From Hyphomicrobiales bacterium (lineage in GTDB: Bacteria > Pseudomonadota > Alphaproteobacteria > Rhizobiales > Beijerinckiaceae): 5,557 nucleotides of DNA. Shown here piece by piece: positions 1 to 5,557 of this stretch (the stretch's first letter is position 1; the number at the start of each line of letters is the position of its first letter). The stretch lies in NCBI GenBank assembly GCA_028290085.1, contig JAQGKN010000257.1:1-5557 (forward strand). The letters run 5' to 3'. Position numbers and translations under genes: made by a program. Under the pieces are notes generated by a model. The model saw nothing but the letters and a program-made list of their open reading frames with translations, searched no databases and was not told the DNA's origin.

Positions 1-936
<936 letters not shown>

Positions 937-1016
937 TCCTGACGAGTCAGTAGGTGCGCGACGGCGCGCTCCGCTACGGGAGCTTGGCGTCGCAGCCCGA
1001 AATAGGTTAGCAAACG

Positions 1017-1040
1017 GAACCCGGCGGAAGCGCCGGGTTC
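1017..1040 (+). terminator. Strong hairpin between dnaK and dnaJ (attenuator or partial terminator)
   Basis: A perfect 10-bp stem, gaacccggcg (1017-1026) with cgccgggttc (1031-1040), closed by the tetraloop gaag. The bases after it (ttcagttccg) are only mildly T-rich, so it is a poor intrinsic terminator. It is better read as a partial terminator, or as a hairpin that protects the dnaK 3' end and lowers dnaJ expression relative to dnaK. Hairpins in dnaK-dnaJ gaps are common. The stem is seen directly; the role is inferred. Confidence 0.6.
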
Positions 1041-1070
1041 TTCAGTTCCGCGCGGATCACGCTTCGCCGG

Positions 1071-1101
1071 AAGACCCGGACCCGAGACAAGACCCGGACC
1101 C
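1071..1101 (+). repeat. 13-base direct repeat abutting the dnaJ start codon
   Basis: The sequence aagacccggaccc occurs at 1071-1083 and again, without mismatch, at 1089-1101, separated by gagac (18-base period). The second copy ends one base before the dnaJ ATG, so it occupies the place where a Shine-Dalgarno would normally sit, and none is recognisable there. It could be a short tandem duplication or an RNA or protein recognition element. Function unknown. Confidence 0.75.
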
Positions 1102-2229
1102 ATGGCAAAAGCAGATTATTACGAGACGCTCGGCGTCTCCCGGACAGCGACAGAAGCCGAAATGAAAGCCGCTTTCCGCAAAGCGGCCATGACGTGTCAT
1201 CCGGATCGCAATCCCGGCGACCACGCCGCGGAGGCGAAGTTCAAGGATCTGAACGAGGCTTATCAGTGCCTATCGGATGGGCAGAAGCGCGCCGCCTACG
1301 ACCGCTTCGGCCATGCCGCCTTTGAAAACGGCGGCGGCGCGGGCATGGGCGACGGCTTCGCGTCCTCGATGTCCGATATTTTCGACGACCTCTTCGGCGA
1401 CATGATGGGGCGCGGTGGACGCGGCGGCCGCTCGTCGGGCCGCGAGCGCGGCAGCGACCTGCGCTACAATCTCGAAATCACGCTGGAAGAGGCGTTCAAC
1501 GGCAAGACTGCCACCGTGAAAGTGCCGACCTCCATCACCTGTGAGGCCTGTACTGGCACGGGCGCGAAGGCTGGCTCCAAGCCCAAGACCTGTGCGACCT
1601 GCGGCGGCGCCGGTCGCGTGCGCGCGCAGCAAGGCTTCTTTGCAATCGAGCGCACCTGCCCGACCTGTCAGGGCCGGGGCGAAACCATCGAAAATCCGTG
1701 CACCGTCTGTTCGGGCGCCGGACGCGTCACACGCGAGCGCAGCCTGTCGGTCAATATTCCGCCCGGCGTCGAGGACGGCACGCGCATCCGTCTGTCAGGC
1801 GAGGGCGAAGCGGGCCTGCGCGGCGGGCCCGCCGGCGATCTCTACATCTTCCTGTCGCTGAAGGCGCACCCCTTCTTCCAGCGCGATGGAGCCGACTTGT
1901 TCTGCCGTGTGCCGATCAACATGGTTCAGGCGTCGCTGGGCGGCGAATTTACTGTGCACACTGTGGATGGCGGCGAGGCCAAGGTGAAGATTCCCGAGGG
2001 CACGCAATCGGGCAAGCAATTCAAGCTCAAAGGCAAGGGTATGCCGGTTCTGCGTTCTCGCGAATCCGGTGACCTGTATATCCAGGCCAACGTCGAGACG
2101 CCCCAGAACCTCACGAAAAGGCAGCGTGAATTGCTGCAGGAATTCGATGCCGAATCTTCGAACCGGACACACCCGGAGTCGGCGGGCTTCTTCGCGAAGA
2201 TGAAGGAATTCTTGACTGGGGCTCAGTAA
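1102..2229 (+). CDS. dnaJ: Chaperone protein DnaJ (type I Hsp40)
   Basis: Co-chaperone that delivers unfolded proteins to DnaK and stimulates its ATPase; cytosolic, works as a dimer. At 375 residues it has the full length of bacterial DnaJ and every type I part. The J domain is at about 1-72 with the catalytic HPD at 33-35. The glycine/phenylalanine-rich linker runs about 75-125 ([18 protein letters not shown], then a Gly/Arg stretch). Four CxxCxGxG zinc motifs start at C147, C164, C186 and C200, all intact, so both zinc sites should form. The C-terminal substrate-binding beta domains and dimerisation region follow, ending [13 protein letters not shown]. The ATG at 1102 gives the standard [12 protein letters not shown] beginning, so the start is firm although no clear Shine-Dalgarno precedes it. 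Slightly unusual are cysteines at C32, next to HPD, and C56 in the J domain. It follows dnaK by 165 bases and is probably co-transcribed with it, modulated by the hairpin at 1017-1040. Confidence 0.98.
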   Translation: MAKADYYETLGVSRTATEAEMKAAFRKAAMTCHPDRNPGDHAAEAKFKDLNEAYQCLSDGQKRAAYDRFGHAAFENGGGAGMGDGFASSMSDIFDDLFGDMMGRGGRGGRSSGRERGSDLRYNLEITLEEAFNGKTATVKVPTSITCEACTGTGAKAGSKPKTCATCGGAGRVRAQQGFFAIERTCPTCQGRGETIENPCTVCSGAGRVTRERSLSVNIPPGVEDGTRIRLSGEGEAGLRGGPAGDLYIFLSLKAHPFFQRDGADLFCRVPINMVQASLGGEFTVHTVDGGEAKVKIPEGTQSGKQFKLKGKGMPVLRSRESGDLYIQANVETPQNLTKRQRELLQEFDAESSNRTHPESAGFFAKMKEFLTGAQ

Positions 2230-2242
2230 GCCACCAAGGATC

Positions 2243-2267
2243 GATCCGAAAGCGGAGCTTGCGGATC
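2243..2267 (+). other. Hairpin just after dnaJ stop
   Basis: Fourteen bases after the dnaJ stop, gatccg (2243-2248) pairs with cggatc (2262-2267). Inside it, after one A/G mismatch, aagc (2250-2253) pairs with gctt (2257-2260) around a 3-base loop. No T-run follows, so it is not a standard intrinsic terminator. It may stabilise the dnaJ mRNA end or be fortuitous. The overlapping palindrome ggatcgatcc (2238-2247) is an alternative fold. Confidence 0.35.
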
Positions 2268-2309
2268 AGCGCTTGCGGGAGTTGGTTCGCCAAGGCGCGG
2301 AGCACTTTC

Positions 2310-2339
2310 TTGACGAGACGCGCGTTGTAAGCAGACTAT
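2310..2339 (+). promoter_or_regulatory. Weak promoter-like pair upstream of pmtA
   Basis: A -35-like ttgacg (2310-2315, within cttgacg, close to the alphaproteobacterial housekeeping -35) is followed after 18 bases by gactat (2334-2339), a poor -10. Transcription would begin near 2346, giving a very short leader before the ATG at 2360. If real, this region is not coding and the longer pmtA start at 2273 is wrong. The -10 match is only three of six, so this is tentative. Confidence 0.25.
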
Positions 2340-2359
2340 CGGTCGTGCCAGTCGAGGAA

Positions 2360-3244
2360 ATGCTCTTGCGTTCTAACCAGACACGCGCCGACACACACGG
2401 GCGCAGCCGTGCGAAAACGCCGGCACTGCAGGGAGGATTGGCCGACGAGGCGCGATTTATCCGCGCCTGGTTCGATAACCCCCTCACCACCGGCGCTGTC
2501 TCGCCCTCAGGCCGCTTTCTTGCCCGCACTATGGCGCGATATGTCGACCCGCTTGGCGAGGGCCTTGTCATCGAGCTCGGGCCGGGCACGGGCCCCGTGA
2601 CGCAGGCACTGATCCAGCGCGGCATCGCGCCCGAGCGTCTCGTGCTCGTTGAATATGACGCCGCCTTCTGCAAGTTGCTGGAACGCCGTTTTCCACGCGC
2701 CACAGTCATCCAGGGCGATGCCTATCGCCTGTGCGAGACCCTCGCGGGCAAGATCGACGCGCCGATCGCGGCCATAGTATCCAGCCTGCCGCTGCTCAAC
2801 ATGCCAGACACCCAGCGCATCGGGCTTCTGTCCGACGCATTTGCGCTGATGGATGGGCAGGGCAGCTTCGTGCAATTTACCTATGGACTGGCCTCGCCCA
2901 TGCCGCGCAAGCCCAAGGGGTGCCATGCGGTGAGCTTCGCCTCGGAGGTTTCGCCGCCTGTCTGGCTCAACCTGCCGCCCGCGCGCGTGTGGGTTTATCG
3001 CCCTGCGACCGAGCCAGCGCGCCGCCGTCCGCATCCCGCAGGCGTATTGATCGACAAGCTGAAAGCGCGGACTGACCGCGTGAAAATCGAATTTCTGGAG
3101 CGCCGTGAGCGGATGCAGACCGAAATTCGCCTGCGCAAGGCCAAGGTGCGCGTCGAGCTGGAGAGCTCCTCCCGCGTCCGCACGGAATATGCCGCGCGCG
3201 CGCTCGCCGACACGCCCAGCGAGCGCAAGAAGCTGCGGGATTAG
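2360..3244 (+). CDS. pmtA: Phospholipid N-methyltransferase, Sinorhizobium type (phosphatidylethanolamine to phosphatidylcholine), with long C-terminal tail
   Basis: Class I SAM-dependent methyltransferase predicted to methylate phosphatidylethanolamine three times to phosphatidylcholine at the inner membrane face. With the ATG at 2360 it has 294 residues. Visible: the family entry segment [15 protein letters not shown] (37-51), SAM motif I ELGPGTG (72-78), acidic EYD (98-100) at the end of the second strand, QGDAY with D120, and SSLPLLNMP (141-149), a signature of this family that replaces the NxPY of rRNA adenine dimethylases. The core ends near VWVYRP (about 215). The Sinorhizobium enzyme stops about there (roughly 200 residues), whereas this one carries about 79 more, rich in Arg, Lys and Glu and predicted helical. 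The start is uncertain: a TTG at 2273 would add 29 residues, but codon use there is unlike the rest. GTG 2345 and TTG 2438 are also in frame, and the GAGGA before 2360 is too close to be ideal. Its place between dnaJ and pyrF supports the call. Substrate specificity is inferred from family and context. Confidence 0.82.
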   Translation: MLLRSNQTRADTHGRSRAKTPALQGGLADEARFIRAWFDNPLTTGAVSPSGRFLARTMARYVDPLGEGLVIELGPGTGPVTQALIQRGIAPERLVLVEYDAAFCKLLERRFPRATVIQGDAYRLCETLAGKIDAPIAAIVSSLPLLNMPDTQRIGLLSDAFALMDGQGSFVQFTYGLASPMPRKPKGCHAVSFASEVSPPVWLNLPPARVWVYRPATEPARRRPHPAGVLIDKLKARTDRVKIEFLERRERMQTEIRLRKAKVRVELESSSRVRTEYAARALADTPSERKKLRD

Positions 3245-3339
3245 GCGTATCCGTTATTGAATGTCCGTCCGCGCCTCTCGACAGGGCGGCTTTCGGCGTG
3301 CATCAGAAACCGTCTTTTCTCCTCGACTGGATTTTTCCG

Positions 3340-4050
3340 ATGGCCGCCCCCATTCCTCCCCGCGACCGCCTCATCGTCGCGCTCGATCTCGCCGACGTCC
3401 AGGCGTCCGAAGCCATGGTCGCGCAGCTCGGCGACGCCGTCACCTTCTACAAGATCGGCCTCGAACTGACCTATGGCGGGGGCCTGGGTCTCGCCGAGCG
3501 GCTGATCGCGCAGGGCAAGCAGGTCTTCCTCGACCTTAAACTGCACGACATTCCCAACACGGTCGCACGCGCCACCGGGCAAGTCGCCAGGATAGGCGCC
3601 ACCTTCCTGACCGTGCACGCCTACCCGCAGACGATGAAGGCCGCCATGGGAGCGCTGGGCGCCTCGCCCATGAAGCTGCTGGCCGTTACGGTGATGACTT
3701 CGTACGATGACGCCGATCTCGGGGAGTCGGGCTACGCACTCACCGTGTCGGAGCTGGTGACGCGGCGCGCCCTGCAGGCGAAAGAGGCTGGCATGCATGG
3801 GCTCGTGCTGTCGGCCGAAGAGGCCGCCGCCATGCGCCAGACGGTCGGGCCCGACATGCTGCTGGTGACGCCGGGCATCCGCCCCGCTGGCGCCGCTCTC
3901 GCCGACCAGAAGCGCGTGATGACGCCCGGCGTTGCCATCGCGGCCGGTGCCGATTATCTCGTGGTCGGACGTCCCGTCGTGCAGGCGCCAGACCCACGCG
4001 CGGCGGCAGAAGCCATCGTCGCCGAGATTGCGGCCGCAGCACGCGCATAA
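3340..4050 (+). CDS. pyrF: Orotidine 5'-phosphate decarboxylase
   Basis: Catalyses the last step of de novo pyrimidine synthesis, OMP to UMP plus CO2, without cofactor; cytosolic TIM-barrel dimer. 236 residues, typical of the bacterial short form. Visible residues: D16 in the first strand (LIVALDL), K38 in FYKIGLEL, the catalytic tetrad segment DLKLHD with D65, K67 and D70, the phosphate-loop region VTPGIRP (176-182), and the last phosphate-binding strand VVGRP with R211. All catalytic positions are intact. The frame is open upstream to a GTG at 3298, but the extra residues do not resemble the family and the ATG at 3340 gives the usual short leader before RLIVALD. No clear Shine-Dalgarno precedes 3340 (the sequence before it is gatttttccg), so the start rests on homology. 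It begins 95 bases after the pmtA stop, with no obvious terminator between, so read-through from upstream is likely. It ends three bases before a strong terminator. Confidence 0.96.
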   Translation: MAAPIPPRDRLIVALDLADVQASEAMVAQLGDAVTFYKIGLELTYGGGLGLAERLIAQGKQVFLDLKLHDIPNTVARATGQVARIGATFLTVHAYPQTMKAAMGALGASPMKLLAVTVMTSYDDADLGESGYALTVSELVTRRALQAKEAGMHGLVLSAEEAAAMRQTVGPDMLLVTPGIRPAGAALADQKRVMTPGVAIAAGADYLVVGRPVVQAPDPRAAAEAIVAEIAAAARA

Positions 4051-4052
4051 AA

Positions 4053-4083
4053 AAACGCCGGGCGTACATCCGGCCCGGCGTTT
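4053..4083 (+). terminator. Strong near-symmetric terminator after pyrF
   Basis: A perfect 11-bp stem, aaacgccgggc (4053-4063) with gcccggcgttt (4073-4083), and a 9-base loop, beginning three bases after the pyrF stop codon. A run of seven A's (4049-4055) leads in and three T's end the stem on the + strand. The T-tail is therefore short in the forward direction and longer for a transcript coming from the other side. It separates the upstream genes from dapB-gpmA. Confidence 0.85.
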
Positions 4084-4187
4084 CGTCGCGCGGGTGGGTA
4101 CAACCGTTGCAACTGAGGTTTATCTAGCCGATCAAGACGACACTTGCGTGACAACCAGCAAATTCCAGCACAAAGACGCACCCACCT

Positions 4188-4215
4188 TTGCAAGCGCCGG
4201 TGTCGGCGGTATAGA
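4188..4215 (+). promoter_or_regulatory. Probable housekeeping promoter for dapB-gpmA
   Basis: ttgcaa (4188-4193, four of six to the sigma-70 -35) and tataga (4210-4215, four of six to the -10) lie 16 bases apart. The predicted start is near 4222, giving a leader of about 44 bases to the dapB ATG. The position, after the pyrF terminator and before the only well-marked Shine-Dalgarno in this gap, supports it. The rest of the gap (4084-4187) is somewhat AT-richer and shows no recognised riboswitch or operator. Confidence 0.45.
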
Positions 4216-4265
4216 CCCCTGATGAGACGTGGCGAGCAGGCGCTCGACCAGCAAGGGAGATCGCC

Positions 4266-5081
4266 ATGAGCGAGATGCGGCTCGTCGTTGCCGGTGCTGC
4301 AGGACGCATGGGGCGAATGCTCGTGCAGGCCATTCACGAAACTCCGGGCGCGTGCCTCTGCGGTGCGCTGGAGCGCGAAGGCTCGATCGCGCTCGGCCAG
4401 GACGCCGGTCTGCTGGCAGGCGCGGGCAAGCTCAATGTAGAGATCACCTCGGACGCGCTCGCGGCGCTGGCGCATGCCGATGGCGTGCTCGATTTTACCA
4501 ATCCCGCCGCGACGCTTGAACTGGCCGCACTGGCCGCGCAGGCGCGGATTGTTCACGTGATCGGCACCACCGGGCTCGCAGCGAACGATATCGAGAAGAT
4601 CGAGGCGGCCTCGCGCCACGCAGTGATCGTGCGCTCCGGCAACATGAGCCTCGGCGTCAATCTGCTGGCGGGACTGGTGCGCAAGGTCGCGCAGACGCTC
4701 GGCGAGGATTTCGACATCGAGATCGTCGAAATGCATCACCGCATGAAGGTGGATGCGCCGTCCGGCACCGCGCTGCTTCTGGGCGAAGCAGCGGCGGCTG
4801 GACGCAACATCGATCTTGCCGGGCGCTCGGTGCGCGCGCGTGACGGCCATACGGGTGCCCGAAATCCCGGTGACATAGGCTTTGCGACACTCCGCGGCGG
4901 CACGGTGGTCGGTGACCATCAGGTGATCTTCGCAGGCGCGGGCGAGCGGCTGGAACTGGCGCATCGCGCCGAAGACCGTGGAATTTTCGCCCGTGGCGCC
5001 GTCAAGGCGGCGCTGTGGGGACATGGCCGCAAGCCCGGCCATTACTCCATGGCCGACGTGCTCGGCCTCAACGACATCTGA
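4266..5081 (+). CDS. dapB: 4-hydroxy-tetrahydrodipicolinate reductase
   Basis: NAD(P)H-dependent reductase of the diaminopimelate pathway, giving tetrahydrodipicolinate for meso-DAP (peptidoglycan) and lysine; cytosolic homotetramer. 271 residues, the normal length. The N-terminal Rossmann fold carries GAAGRMG (10-16), followed by DFTNP (76-80) and GTTG (100-103) around the nicotinamide. The substrate domain contains the family signature [15 protein letters not shown] (155-169) with the general-acid His pair H157/H158, K161, and the substrate-binding SGT. The C-terminus, [12 protein letters not shown], is also typical. The ATG at 4266 is preceded by aagggaga (4253-4260) at five bases spacing, the clearest ribosome site in the window apart from that of gpmA, and gives the usual MRLVVAGA start after three residues. 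It probably starts its own transcription unit, with the promoter at 4188-4215, and is followed by gpmA after 21 bases. Nothing appears disrupted. Confidence 0.97.
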   Translation: MSEMRLVVAGAAGRMGRMLVQAIHETPGACLCGALEREGSIALGQDAGLLAGAGKLNVEITSDALAALAHADGVLDFTNPAATLELAALAAQARIVHVIGTTGLAANDIEKIEAASRHAVIVRSGNMSLGVNLLAGLVRKVAQTLGEDFDIEIVEMHHRMKVDAPSGTALLLGEAAAAGRNIDLAGRSVRARDGHTGARNPGDIGFATLRGGTVVGDHQVIFAGAGERLELAHRAEDRGIFARGAVKAALWGHGRKPGHYSMADVLGLNDI

Positions 5082-5102
5082 AGACAGACCACAGGAGTGA
5101 AA

Positions 5103-5557
5103 ATGGACCGCCTTCTCGTGCTCGTGCGCCACGGCCAGAGCGATTGGAACCTGAAGAACCTGTTCACCGGCTGGAAAGACCCCGACCTGACCCCCGTGGG
5201 GATCGAGGAAGCCAAGACGGCTGGACAGCGGCTTGCCAAGCTCGAACTCGGCTTTGATGTCGCCTATACCTCGGCGCTGGTGCGCGCGCAGAACACGACG
5301 CAGCTGGTGCTCGGTGAACTCGGCCAGACGCCGACCCTCATCAAGGACGAAGCCCTCAACGAGCGCGATTACGGCGATTTGTCGGGACTGAACAAGGCCG
5401 AAGCTGCCCAGAAGTGGGGTGAAGAGCAGGTCATGATCTGGCGCCGCTCCTATGACATCCCCCCGCCCGGCGGCGAGAGCCTGAAGGACACGCTGGCGCG
5501 CGTGCTTCCCTATTATTGCCAGAACATCCTGCCCGGCGTGCTGCGCGGCGAGCGCAC
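5103..5557 (+). CDS. gpmA: 2,3-bisphosphoglycerate-dependent phosphoglycerate mutase, N-terminal part, 3' truncated by window edge
   Basis: Interconverts 3- and 2-phosphoglycerate in glycolysis and gluconeogenesis through a phosphohistidine; cytosolic. About 151 codons are visible and the frame is open at the window end. The histidine-phosphatase signature VRHGQSDWN places the phosphorylated histidine at H10. [14 protein letters not shown]61 (in LVRAQNT) and E87 of [14 protein letters not shown] follow, all active-site positions. After [10 protein letters not shown] the sequence goes directly to GGESLKDT, lacking the roughly 20-residue insert found there in the 250-residue E. coli enzyme. The full protein should therefore be the short alphaproteobacterial form, near 205-210 residues. 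The second catalytic histidine lies beyond the window. The ATG at 5103 has aggag (5093-5097) five bases upstream. The gene starts 21 bases after the dapB stop, with no hairpin between, so the two are very likely co-transcribed. Confidence 0.97.
   Translation, partial: MDRLLVLVRHGQSDWNLKNLFTGWKDPDLTPVGIEEAKTAGQRLAKLELGFDVAYTSALVRAQNTTQLVLGELGQTPTLIKDEALNERDYGDLSGLNKAEAAQKWGEEQVMIWRRSYDIPPPGGESLKDTLARVLPYYCQNILPGVLRGER

Noticed and set aside
968..983. Small hairpin gctcc/ggagc after the dnaK stop as a terminator
   Set aside because: Only five base pairs with a six-base loop and no T-run; expected by chance in GC-rich sequence.
2468..2998. Alternative reading of the methyltransferase as an rRNA adenine dimethylase (KsgA/Erm)
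   Set aside because: The SAM motif is shared, but the NxPY catalytic motif is replaced by SSLPLLNMP, and the entry segment [15 protein letters not shown] and the genomic position fit PmtA.
4084..4265. Possible lysine riboswitch in front of dapB
   Set aside because: The region is about 180 bases but shows no multi-helix junction or conserved core that I can recognise, and a promoter appears only about 44 bases before the start, too short for that riboswitch.
3954..5132. 392-codon open frame on the - strand across dapB and the pyrF end
   Set aside because: It lies antisense to two genes with intact catalytic motifs, has no recognisable domain, and is explained by the high GC of third codon positions, which removes stops on the opposite strand.

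Overview
This window is a run of conserved housekeeping genes on the + strand of a GC-rich chromosome. The gene order dnaK(3' end)-dnaJ-pmtA-pyrF-dapB-gpmA(5' end) matches, from memory, the arrangement in many Hyphomicrobiales (rhizobia and relatives). Three things point to an alphaproteobacterium, probably of that order: a Sinorhizobium-type phospholipid N-methyltransferase next to dnaJ, the short form of cofactor-dependent phosphoglycerate mutase, and the strong G/C preference at third codon positions. The genus cannot be named from the sequence alone. I see no mobile element, CRISPR array, tRNA, rRNA, prophage or defence gene.

Layout. Positions 1-936 hold the last 311 codons of dnaK. The 165-base gap to dnaJ carries a perfect 10-bp hairpin and a 13-base direct repeat that runs right up to the dnaJ start codon. 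dnaJ (1102-2229) is complete and canonical. A 130-base gap follows, with a hairpin and a weak promoter-like pair. Next comes a SAM-dependent phospholipid N-methyltransferase (best start 2360, end 3244) with an unusually long charged C-terminal tail. pyrF (3340-4050) ends in a strong, nearly symmetric hairpin terminator. The 215 bases from there to dapB hold a plausible promoter and a good Shine-Dalgarno. dapB (4266-5081) and gpmA (5103 to the window edge) are 21 bases apart and look like one transcription unit.

How the genes work together. DnaK and DnaJ form the Hsp70 chaperone pair. The others are metabolic: membrane phosphatidylcholine synthesis (PmtA), the last step of UMP synthesis (PyrF), the reductase step toward diaminopimelate and lysine (DapB), and glycolysis/gluconeogenesis (GpmA). 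They share no pathway, so the cluster is best read as conserved synteny, split into at least two transcription units by the terminator after pyrF. The points most worth a second look are the PmtA tail, the RNA structure and repeat in front of dnaJ, and the uncertain pmtA start. I found no convincing undescribed system.
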